The position numbers and the translations under genes were made by a program. A DNA stretch of 64,000 bases from Allacma fusca (Eukaryota; Arthropoda; Collembola; Symphypleona; Sminthuridae), in NCBI GenBank assembly GCA_947179485.1, contig OX359248.1, positions 48,804,847 to 48,868,846 on the forward strand. The letters run 5' to 3'. Below the pieces are notes generated by a model. It saw only the letters and a program-made list of their open reading frames with translations. It made no database searches and was not told the DNA's origin. Below, piece after piece: positions 41,744-53,900 of this stretch (its first letter is position 1; each line of letters opens with the position of its first letter).

Positions 41744-42462
41744 AACACCAGTGCATTATAATGTTCAAGATAAGGTCATATCCGGAACGCAAAAACACGT
41801 TCCTATCTGCCTCTATGTATCACCAAAAATTGCTTTCTCCAATTAAAAAGGCAAAATTAAGTGGGTATGCACTTGTATATTATTATGGCATAAAGATACA
41901 GAAAAGATTTACTCTAGATTTTAATGTAAACTTTTATCTAAACCTACTAATGCTCCGTTCAGGGTTGCATGCACAGGTTTCAGATTGTTGCAGTACTGCA
42001 TTTTAGAATAGATAGATTTTATTCAGGTAGATTTTTTTGGCTTAGTCCTTACAAATTTGGTATTTACAGTATTGATCAGCTTAAGTGCAATAGTGTATAT
42101 GTACGCTTAAAAAAAGCTTAAGTATTCTTCGCTTTATCGAAAATTGTTTTCTACAGTATTAAATGTAAGAGCCTTATGTTGTTTTTATTTGAAAGAAATT
42201 GCGCAAAAGCATTGAGAAACTGGGAAATATGCATTAAAAGCGCATCGATCTTTTTAAAAACAGTAAACTATTTAACACTTTCGGAAAAAGTTGTTGCAAG
42301 TATCGTTGGGCTTTGTTCCCGTCTCTATAAATTAGAGTAATTTGGCACAGATAATTGCCAGCCAGATATTCATGGTCTATTTAATTATCTGGCATATCAG
42401 AAAACATCCATATGTGGCGCTACATGCAGTTTGTTTAAAATTTGAATTTTTTAATCCCCATT
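41744..42462. other. Intergenic, 3' flank of GR-B
   Basis: AT-rich DNA with no gene. An 81-codon plus frame at 41761-42006 has no recognisable content. From about 42360 the sequence resembles the 3' flank of GR-A. Confidence 0.5.
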
Positions 42463-43692
42463 TCAAAATATGATTAAAAGGGATCTCGACATCCGAAAGA
42501 CAATCATAACTACTAAAAGTGGAGTGTTCCTTTTAATGTTTCCAGCAAGTTTGAGTCCAAAAGGGAGGAGTCTTGCATATCTTCTCTCTTGAGGTAAAAC
42601 TCTTCTCTCTAAATTTTTGATTACCTTCTTCGAACACTCAAACACTTGCGCCATCACAAAAACGTAAATTATTTCCATTGGCAGCACACCCACGGACCAA
42701 AAAGCAAATGGAGCTAATGAGATTACTGGCATGTCTGAATGCAACTTGACGGCGATGTAAATGACTAGAATATGGCAAATCAGAATCGTAGAAAGGGAGT
42801 TAACAAGAAGAAATGTGAAACATTCTTTGAACATAGAGTTGATTATCATCAGCTGCTTGTAAGCATTTACGGATTCCCTGGTTCGACGGAACGCAATTTT
42901 AAATCTATTAAACTTGTTAGTCAACAGTTTACTATGATGTTTGTTTAGTTCCTTTAGCATCATTGAAATGCCTAAGCAGTAGCTTAAAGCAAATAAATAC
43001 ACCACGAAAACTGTGCACACTGACAGTTGAAGTAATTCCACTTCAATAATAAACAAAATAACAAAAATCGGTTGAAGTCTCAAAGAATTGGGCAATCCAC
43101 CATAAAAGTATCTGGGATTGTGTGGGTCCACGAGAGCTAAACTGCATATAGTCACGGATGTTGTGAGACTTGCAATGGTCATGAATGATGCGAATTTGTC
43201 TAGTAGAAAATCTGATTTATCCCTCGTCATCTTCGTTCTACCTGAATATACACTAAATTCAATTATCGGATAATTCCTTTATGTTGTAGGCATTATCATT
43301 TTTAACATTGGGATTACGCTTGTGTATTATTTTTGATTACCGTTTTTAGTAAAAAAGCTGATGTACATATTATAACATGTAATTATTTCTTTGGCGTTCC
43401 TATTGATCGTCAGTAATACATATGCGGCACTAAAATGTAATACAGTGATGACATGGGTTATAATTACATGGCCCTTCCTTTCTTTTCGAACGGATGTGAA
43501 GGAACTACTCATGAGTAGGACACATTTGAGTAGCGTCATAAATATCAGTGGTTTCCAAATGTAGTAAAAATACTTGGATTTCGGTAGTTTCAATTTCTCC
43601 TTTTTTTCACTCCATTGAAAAGGAAGCATACCACAGCTATTCACGAAATTCAGAAACCTACCCACTGAATGCACTGTGCGTTTTGATAACAT
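42463..43692 (-). CDS. GR-B: seven-TM chemoreceptor-like (gustatory-receptor-like) protein
   Basis: Exons 43692-43341 and 43241-42463 give about 376 residues, exactly the exon lengths of GR-A. The 99 bp intron is GT-AG, phase 1, with a TTCAG acceptor, and the joint reads TKN-G-RTKM. Two hydrophobic spans lie in exon 1 (YYIWKPLIFMTLLKCVLLM, VIITHVITVLHFSAAYVLL) and about five in exon 2, ending NIKRNTPLLVVMIVFRMSRS. The C-terminal 60 residues are almost identical to GR-A. It is intact. Function in chemosensation is inferred from topology and family-like tandem duplication only. Confidence 0.75.
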
Positions 43693-45845
43693 TCTGAATA
43701 GTTCTTGTTTTACACAGGAATCACTTGCCAGTCGGTCTTTAAAGTTAGAACATTTATCCAGCCTGCATCATGGCTTCGACTGTCAGTACTATATTTTGGG
43801 TTGGTTTAATTCAGAATCACTTGCATAGATGCTGAACATTTTGAAGTATCTGTTGTATTTGAAATATGTTGTATTTTGTCGTCTTAAAAGTTTTTCCGGC
43901 AATTTTTATTTCGTATTTTATCGTCTTCAAAAGTTTTGCTGCATTTTTATTTTGTTTTTGATTCGCACGTGATATTTTTTCTATGTTGTCAAGCTAGCCC
44001 AACTTGTGTTTCAAAATACTTTGCTTAGGAAACGATCCTGAACGTATTTGTCTCACAACTCAAAGGATATAGTAAGTAGTAAAGTTGTATATGTAGTTAC
44101 TCTTTAACGCTAGCAGTTCTTTTCTTACGACTAGCGAACAGTGGTTATTGTAGGTTGAATATATTGTTGTGTTGATTTATGTTGTAACTATGTGATACCC
44201 CAGACATGATACAGAAACTTTTCCAGTACGTACTTGCACCAATTAATAAAATTAGAAATTGACCTTTTGGTTACTAAAGCCTCATTCTGCAAATAATAAT
44301 GTATTATAATTGAGCTGGGTAAATATTTGCAGTCAAATTAAGTAATCACAGAAGCAAGCGTGCTTATATTAGGAAGTTGTCAAACAATTAATGCAACTCA
44401 CTGTTGATTAATATAGCTCGTAATATTATCGTTAATTGAGAGGGTGTACATAAACACGATGAGTATCGACATCAGCTTTTTCAAATGCATTTAGGCTCAC
44501 AAGCTTCCTTTATGTGGGCTTCATTTTCATTTAATTAAAAAGTTTTTATAGGTGCTGAGTACATGCTCTGGATATGCCTATTGTTGTCTTAGTAATTACC
44601 TTAAGTAATGCTGTAAATACCATTTCTTTGAGTTCTTTAAAACAATTTATCTTATTCCTAAGGCAGGTATGGCGCACTTAAATTTTGAATAACACAAAGT
44701 AAATGGGAGGGTCATACAGTTGTGTATGAATATAGTGATCTTAAAATGTGTAAGTAAACGTAGTGTTATAATTTGTCCTAAGAAAATGTATTCGATCTCA
44801 AGGATATGTTCATTTATAAAAACGTATGGTTTACTTCATATTACAGGGTTTATGGAAAGCGTAATCGTAGTTCTGTGAAAAATGTATCCAAAAGACTCGT
44901 CGAATAATTTTAGGGTTTTGGAAGTCTCCTAGACATTTAGCTTTAATTTTAAAAGTGATTTGATTCAATATGCACATGTATTGTATCAATTCCGAACACT
45001 GATTTTCCTTTCCACTTATTTGCTCACAGCAAAGTATTTGATTTTTATATTGAATTAGTTACACTCGGTGTTTGAATTTTGCTCATTGTATTTCAGTTTT
45101 TTCCCGAATTTATTTGTATTTCGTTTATGCACTTTCCACACCTCTGGTTACTAGTTCCAAAATGGGGGAAGCCCAGCGATGTGATTACTGTGGTAGTAAA
45201 TCTATTTCTTTGTCCCAAAAGGCAATGCTTCACAAATATCTGTATGTATTAACCTATATTCGTTTCAATCAACATCGTTACATGCAAATGCACTTTGAAA
45301 GATGTCATTAACGAAGACTGCGTGTATGCAGAAGTAGGAAGCCTTGTTTTATTACAAGTATCGACATCGGACGAGATCGAAATGAGATAGTGCATAAAAA
45401 GGAATTTTTATGGAAGCCCTACATAACATACTAGTAGACTAGTACTGTAGTGGTTTATTTTTGCAGCACGTGCAATATATCATTTCAGTAAGTATGTATA
45501 CGTATGCTTTCCTGATTGTGAGCCTCCTTAAGACCTGATAATGACAAATGGATCCATTAGCTAACTGGGCTTAACTATCGCATGGGCAGAAAAATAGGTA
45601 ATAACAAATCGTAATGACGTAATAACAAATCAAATATTCCGATCGGTCTTCCTCCAAATATTGTCAGAGGATTTGGGTCCTTATTGCTTAATATATGGTG
45701 CTAAAACTGAAGTTATTCAGAACGGTATCATACAAAACGCCTCCACGTTTCATTATGTGACTAAAAAGTTTTGATTTTGTATAATTATTATAAAAACTTA
45801 GATAGACCTAATACTTACATTTTAGTAATTATGTATACTGTTGGC
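43693..45845. other. Intergenic, AT-rich
   Basis: 5' flank of GR-B and further AT-rich sequence. An ORF of 79 codons at 45072-45311 contains CDYCGSKSISLSQKAMLHKY, faintly zinc-finger-like, but has no second supporting exon or homology I can name. No RNA genes or clear repeats are seen. Confidence 0.4.
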
Positions 45846-46131
45846 CCTAAGTAAAGCATTCGATCTCGTTAATTCTAATACTTTAATCCAAGTGCTAATC
45901 AAACTAAATATTAATTCCAGTGATATTGTGGCTGTGGGATTTTTTGAGCAGAAGGCAACAATGCTGCACAGATGTGAACACGTTCTCTGATGTTCTTTGC
46001 ATAAATAATGGAATGCCACAAGGAACCAAATTAGCCCAACTTTTATTTGTAATACTAATAAATACTCCAATTAAAAAATTCAGTATCGAATATGGAAAAG
46101 CCCCATATTATAAATCAATTGACGACATTTA
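45846..46131 (+). pseudogene. LINE reverse-transcriptase fragment
   Basis: Reads LSKAFDLVNSNTLIQVLIKL, then after a one-base shift near 45928 continues LWDFLSRRQQ, GMPQGTKLAQLLFVILIN and KSIDDI. These are the palm motifs of non-LTR reverse transcriptases (DFSKAFD, GVPQGT, YADD). Only about 95 residues remain and the frame is broken. It is a relic, and the exact clade cannot be told. Confidence 0.75.
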
Positions 46132-47966
46132 AATTTTTGAAGAGGATATTCAAAATGAGTATGACACTGGCGAGGAAGAAAATGATTGTACTCGAATTAT
46201 GATTTTAGCTCTGATGTGTACTGGGAAAGTCCTAACACGCGCTATGTGTTGTCTCAATATACATTTACGAGTATCGTCCAAAAAGCTATTACCTTTCGGG
46301 TTTCCTGTAAAACTTCGACACACTTCAATAAAGTTTCTACACTCAACATTCTACATATTTCATGCATTAATTAGGAATAAATGTGAAGTTGTTGCCGCAG
46401 CTTCGTTTATACTTATACGTGTGGTAGGGATGAGTACCGCACGGTAATGTTTTTGATTTAGTGATGATGTACAATTTAAAATAAAGTGGCCAAATTTAGA
46501 ACCGTAAAGTAGTTTAAAAAATTAATGAAATAACCCAGAACAATTTCTGGATTGAAGAAGTACGTTTTAGAGTGCTGAATAATAGTAGTAACGACAACCT
46601 TTTAAGTGGCTTAGCTATTTATGATATTTTCCTGACCGTTCCGGGTCATTATTTTCGTTCTTTAAAGTTAACTTGCACCGAAGCTGGTTCGTTATGAGAC
46701 CGTCACTAAGAACGTATAAGTAATGGCATATTTTACAGAATCTAAAAGAGTTGTATACATTAAATATTTATTTTCACTGTCCTTCAAATGGTGGTAAGTA
46801 ATCACTTCGGAGGAATTATTACAGTAAAGTGATAGCTTGTCCACACACTCTTTGTAGCGAGAAGTTTGTATGTCCTATTACAATAATAATTATTCCGATT
46901 TGCATGTTTGAAAATATGCGTGCTTGCGCAGCATCATCCCCGCAAGGCCTATGTGTACATACGTATGTTTACAATTTAATGAATATATGCATGTATTACT
47001 GCGTTAAAATATAGCAGCGTTTGTTGTCAACTTGGAAACCTTTAAGTAGGAACTGACTTTGTTAAATTCGGACTCTTCAGCAGCTCCACTTTATTAAAAT
47101 GCACTCCAAGAATTAGTTACTTAATTTTGAGCAAATTTTCAGCATTCATACATATCGTTGGCTAAATTCTAAAAAGTACGATTTTTATTTCATCATAACC
47201 CATGCTTTTTAAATGGGTTTTCGCAAATGAAAATGGTACTTTTTTGAATTTAGGCAACGATATGTATATCCATATGCTACCGACTCGCGACATGATCAAT
47301 TCATAGTATCCACATTTTCATGTTAACCTTCCATTCAATCGTTTCTTATGGTCATAAGTGTTGCATATAAGAAAGTTTTACATGTGGTGTCCACTGGCTT
47401 TCATTTATGTCAGGATACTTGTAGTATAACATGACCACTAAAGCCCTGTACTTTCCAATTATTCGATAGAGAGTTAGTTTCCCATGGATTGTATAAAAAA
47501 TAAAAATTTCAAAAATAACTTTTCTGTTTTTAGCTATTATAATAATCTATATTAATCTTTAGTATTAGTATTTTTTAATGTTATGCCTCTTATTGGAATT
47601 TTATTGTATTTTAAAATTTCCAATGATTTATAATAAAAAATATTTATTTTAAGTACTATTTTTTCGAATGAACACATTTTTTTATAGGTTTTTCAGGAAG
47701 ACAAAATCATTCTGCAGTAATAAAATATCTATTTCATAATTCATAATATTCATGCAGAAACGCAGCACGCAGCATTGGTTTACATTAGGAAGGATGCTTT
47801 ATTTCTTGGCGTTCACACTCTGGGGGAGAGGAGAGGTTACAAATAATAAACCACCTGAAAAACTGAAAATATAAAAGTAAGATCGTTCTATTACACGGAT
47901 TCCATATTCATGGATTGCTGAGCCCAAATTAATTAGTTAGAAACGCTAGAAATTCAAAATTCAAAA
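46132..47966. other. Intergenic, AT-rich
   Basis: Possibly contains further LINE-derived DNA just after 46132 (EEDIQNEYDTGEEEND in one frame). Otherwise AT-rich with homopolymer runs, especially 47510-47700. No gene is supported. Confidence 0.4.
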
Positions 47967-50900
47967 ATGTCGGAATCAGAAAAGGAAAAATTCGAGCAAG
48001 TAAATTATTCACAAATTTCCATGTCCCGGGATTCCGTATTAAGTGGTGGCTACGAACTTGGGAGTGAACTATTCCAGTCTCAAAACACCTACGAACTGGT
48101 TTTAAAACATGTCCGGAATGAAAACGTATTTTGGGATGGTAAACACTCCTTGCAGCCTGTTGCTGTCTTTAGAGGGACGACCCGATGTTTTTTGACTCCA
48201 TTTGAGACAATATTACGGAAATATGTTGTTAGTACAGGATAGTACTTATATTAATATCCACCAATATTATTGCAATGTTGATTTCTGGTTAATTAAGCTT
48301 TGCAGAAATTTTTCTGGAACTATTTTTACAAACCTAAGTAACTACGATTCATATATTTACAGCCACGTGATTACTATTTGGTCAAAGATGAGGATATGAG
48401 CGTCGTTTTAATAAATGAATGGTTTCAACCAGTGGATTTGCGGGACGTTGTAGGAACCCTCTTCAAAAGTGGCAAAAGAGTTAATTTATTTCTACGAAGT
48501 CGAGATTTCTCACTCGAGTCGTCTCTAACACCCAAGGCCAGCTCTATCTCATCCGGAAAGAATTTATTCGAAAGAAACGTTAGCTCGACTGTATTGCAAG
48601 AGGTCAATTGTGTCCAGCTGAATGTACAAGAAATGAGTGGAAGGAAAATTCTTTGGAATTCGAAGAGCAAGAGTTTTGAATCCTCAGTTCGCTTGGTGTT
48701 CAATCGTCAAGAATTAACAGGTCTGAAGGTGGATCAAATTCTGTCAAATATTCTGGTATGAATTTTAAATATCCCTCTTTACTTCTCCATATTTGCGCAA
48801 GTCCATACATTAGATGCCACTAGTCCATGTAAGGGTCATTGATACACAAAAAATGGAATTCCCCCATTTTCAAGCAACTTTTTTTTCAGATTTTCTAAAT
48901 ATTTTTTATTGACCATTTCTTCCACTTTTGCTCCCTATTTTTGCAGGAAATGCCATAATTTTCAACGTATGCGCTTATCAAAAAAATTTATAAAAAAGTT
49001 ATACGTATGTCAATCAAAACGTGTAAATCGTAATTATGGTACATGTTACCTTTTAAAATCCTTTTCAAAAATTCAGACTTTGCTTCATGTTTTGGAACCT
49101 TTGACCGCCAATACAGGTTTGAAACCAATTTGAGATTTGGAAAACAATTTACTTGAAAATACGAGGGTACACATGCGCTTTCGGCATCCTGTAATTATTG
49201 CGTATTCTGGATGAAGATGCGAAATGATCTATATGCTTTTTTGATTAAAGTCAGTTGGTCTGTATATCAATATCAAGTTTGCTAAAAGCATAAAATGGTA
49301 TACTTGCACACATGCATTCAGGTAATTCAAGCAAGTAGACTGTTTTGCTTTTATCACCACTACATGCAGACGTTTTTGATTTTAATCGAAAATTCACCTA
49401 GACAATTTTGTTTCTTCGTCGACAATATGTACATAAGTTAAATAAATGCATTACTGTAAGTACATATTTGGCAACGTGTCCCAAAAATAGTTTAGCGAAC
49501 ACGTGCGACGTACATACACGATAAAAGAAATTACTTCTTAATTATTGAGGCATTTATGCAATTAATGTATTCCTTACTAATTCATTACTGATACTCATGC
49601 ATGAACAATTATTGCAAATTGCAACAAAATAATTACACATGAGCAAAAAATATTAAAATATAATCAAGAGTGACCGAGACATTCTAATGATAATCATCAC
49701 AACAATGAGAGGAGTGTTTCTTTTTATATTCCCCGCAAGTTTAAGTCCGAAACAAATAAGTCTGACGCATCTTCTCTCATGAGGCTGGACTCTTCGCTCC
49801 AAATTCTTGATTATCTTTTTTGAATTCTCGAAAACTTGAGCCAATAAAAATATGTAAATGCATTCCATGGGAATGGCCCCCACTGACCAAAAGGCAAAAG
49901 GCACTAATGAGATTATTGGTATGACCGAGTGGAGTCTCACCGAAATGTAAATAATGAGCACGTGACAGAGTGCCATGGTTGTAATGCAGTTTATGAGCAA
50001 GGTGGTGAAGCACTGTCTAAACCAAGTGTTCATTATGATGTACTGCGTGTAGCGTTTGATAGAGAGACGAGTGTTGCGGAATACTTGCATGTACTTTGAA
50101 ACTCTCTTTCCCAAAATTAAATGTGCCCTTGGATTGACGTGCAGGGACTTTAACATTTTTATCATCCCAAGAGTGTACGTTAATGAAATTAAGTAGACCG
50201 TGAATATCATTGACACTGCGGCTTGAATTAGCTGTTCTTCGATTATATACAAGAGCCAGAAGAACACTTTAAACCTGATGGAGGGGGATAGTGCGCCATA
50301 GAAATATCGGGGGTTCTCGGTTTCGACAAATATCAAACCACTAACGCATAAACTTGTAGCAACAGTCGTTGCGGGGAGGATGAACGCAAATTTTTCCAGT
50401 AGGAAGTCCGAATCTCGCAGATGACGCTTATTTTTATTTGGAGTTTTACCTAATAAATTAAATAAATGAGTGGTTAGGTTTCAGAGCACAAACGATGACT
50501 TATTGCATTTTTCAATTAATTACAATTAAAATATATTAATAACCAGTAGCTAAAATATCACATATATGTACATATAGGCCCCCTACCCATCCTACTGTGA
50601 CGGCTGTAACTGACGCTGCCATCAGCGCCGTCTATAATTTTTTCGTAGCAATGATTTCAAAAAAATCTCTGATGATGGAGTGTTGATTGCAAATTTCAAA
50701 AATAGACCTTAATAATTTTCACAAATTCAGGTAACTGTCGAACCTGGATTTTGAGGAATGAGTTTTTTAAAAAGTATTTACAATCATGTGACATGGCACC
50801 TCCATGCGTACGATTATTGTAATTAAGTACAGTTCTCGTTATAAGAAACCCTTTATAAGATTCTACTGCCACCTGCGACCCTTGTAGTGAGATTTCATGT

Positions 50901-53900
50901 GTATCTTTAGGTAACTTAATTTTTGGGTAATTACCTTTCATTCCTTGAAAAGCTTTTACAAGCATGTTGAAGCACTGGATGATATCTTGTGAAAATCTAT
51001 TGAAGTAAATGATCACAAATGTGGCACTGCTATGCAAAATCAGAAATAGAATGTTTAACATAATGGGCCCTTGTTTATCTCTTCGAAAGGAGGTAAAACA
51101 TACGACAGCCAGGAGAATGCATTTAACTACTGATATGAGCAGTAGAAGTCTCCAAAGTAGAAAAAAATTCCGGGACTTGACAACCATTAACTTCCTTTCC
51201 TTTTCAGCCCATTTGATAGGAATGACTCCGCAGTCGGATATGAAAGTGATAAAATGACCAATTGAAGAAAACGTAGATGCGGACAGCATTCCGTCACGTT
51301 CTGCTGTCCTATTAATAATTTTTGAACGTTTACATCCCTGGGAGTAAATGATTAGTATACTTTGCAAATTCCAAAAATCTTAATTTTAAGATACTTGGTC
51401 GGAAAATTTTTTGCGGTTAGAAAAGCAGTTCCATGCGGATCAGAAACCTGCCAGCTTTGTCCGCAACATTAGATTGAGATACTTTATGTATTTTCAGCCA
51501 TTTGAGGTAATAACGTACATTCATATAGTTTCACCAAAATGCAGTATTTGACAAACTTTACAACTCATTGAATGACGTGTATATCCTCTTAAGTTAATGG
51601 TACATTCATTAACGTTTGCATATATCCAGGAGTTTCACAAGAGGTTCTTGTAAAATATTTACAGCGTCCATTTCAGTGCGAATATTGCTCCATTTTTACG
51701 AATTACTTAAATACAGCCTCAATTTATTTTGAGAGCCCGAATGTGTTTGTAATTAGTCTGATAATTAATTAAAATGGAAGTTGCAATACTCAATATAAAT
51801 GCAATACAGGGAAATTTCAACATTGTGAAAATGGGTGTCCTGGGACAAGGTAGAGTCTTTTGTAGGCAAATATTTCCATGAAGGCCTCCTGGTATAAAGG
51901 TATTCGTCTGTACAAACTGAGTAAATTGTGACTAAATGTGTAAGTGGAGTTTGTATACGTAATTATCTTCGTAATTGTATTTAATTGTAGGTTTCTGTAT
52001 TCTCAATGGAATTATAATGCTTACACCAACTAATGATATGTGCTGTTGCAACTCAATATGGAGGTATTTAAGTTCATACTGTTTAGTAATTAATTCATCA
52101 CAGAACCATGGAAGAGTTCGAACCCAAGGCTTGGACGAAGGAATTACAAGTTTGGGAGTATTCATGCATTGAGGCATTTTCCAATAATTCTCAGTTTTGA
52201 TGAAAGCATTGGGCAATTTTATTAAATGTAACAGTTGGTTTCAAAAGAAAATACATACATTGGATTTATTTTGGGAGAACATATCAGGGTGCAAGTATAC
52301 GGAAAGCGTATTACTTTCACAGAATGGTTCATACTAACCTCTTTAATAAAGCCACATGAGGAAGTGACCCCTGAAATTTTTAATTCCTCTATTTTATGTA
52401 TGTAAATCGAGTTCCAGATTTACTCAGATTTATTTCAATAGGCGCGACGGCGCGAGTAGAAAAATAAAGAACCAGGTTGGGAGACTGAGGTCGAAGCCAT
52501 GGGAATAAGTTTGGAGGTTGCTATTTTATTGTCCAAGATCCAGCGGTTACTGTATAACGAATTTTAAAACAACTTGTAACCAATTGAGTGGGGATTCGGA
52601 TCTTATTTCAACATCTCAAGGGAAAACTGAAGAACAATAATAATTATTATTGTTACTTGAGGTCATGAATGTCTTTAAACAATTTGTTTTTGCTTCAATT
52701 TAAATCTTATGTCACAAATTTTGCCCCTGTGGTCTCTCCCTTATGTATAGATAGTCTGGAGGGGGTAAATGATATGAATCACTCTATATGTAATGTTACC
52801 CGAGAGAAGCCTGTAACGTAAATACGTACATACATGAAGTAATTAAATTGATTTTTCTAGGTGCTTCAAAGACAGATATCACATTATCAGCTGTCTTAGT
52901 GTCTTGTACACCTCCAGGAAAATTATGCGCTTTGCCTGCTTGTAATTCAAAACATAATTGTGTATATAGCTTATATACCGGAGTTCAGAGCTAATCCCGC
53001 CGCGACAATCCCGATGGTATTATTTCCGCGAAGTGGATTGCAGTTTAGGGAAGCGGATGGAAGTTAAGGGTAGTGGTTTCGAAGTGTACTGGAAGTGGAG
53101 GGGAATTGTGGGGTAGTGGAGGTGAACTCCACTCCACTTACATGATATACTGCAAAGAGGAATTATGGCCGGGTTTCACTTTAGAGTTTGTAGTGGGAGC
53201 GCTATAGCCGGTTTTCATTTTAGGCATTTTAAATTATAGCCGGTTAGGAAGTTTAGCCGACGATATGTATTACCACGATGTTTGACACGATGACACGAAA
53301 AATACCTCTGATGTACAATATTGTAAATTCTTGTGAAGTGATTAGTTTTCGGAAAAATGGAAACCGAAAAGTAAATTTGCATGAAACTATGGAGGTATTT
53401 TACCAGCACATGTTTCGGTAAACCAGAATTGAAGAAATTAAAAAGCTAAATAGATGATCACCGGATTTTCCGATAGTATACAACTAGGATAATTAATTTG
53501 TCCTATCCGTGCATAACCTGACACAAAGTTATTTGTTTTTTCGGATAATCGGATATCCGCGGATAGGATCGGATAATGGACGATTTTTATCCGACATTTT
53601 CGGATAGCCATTCTATCCGATCCGAAAAGTGTCGGATAAGTTTCGGATAAAATATTTTCTTCATCCGACATTTCGGATAGGAAAGGATACTACCAGTAAT
53701 TAATCGTCAAATTTTCGGATAGGATAGGATACGGATAGGATAATGAATTTATCCTATCCGTGCAGAACCTTAAATGCATGCATGTGTCTTCACTTTTATT
53801 ATGAACATGGTGTAGCGGAGCAGCTACATACACATGTCACAATTCACAATATAGGTACATATCAAAACAGCCAGTCTGTCAACAGTACACAGCTTGTTGT

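Noticed and set aside
45072-45311. 79-codon frame with CDYCGSKS, zinc-finger-like
   Set aside because: A single Cys pair without completing His/Cys ligands; AT-rich surroundings.
51932-52216. 94-codon minus frame upstream of GR-C
   Set aside because: Does not align with the other receptor first exons and has no supported splice junction.
53484-53773. Possible CRISPR or satellite array
   Set aside because: Words are degenerate, in both orientations and without regular spacing; the genome is eukaryotic.
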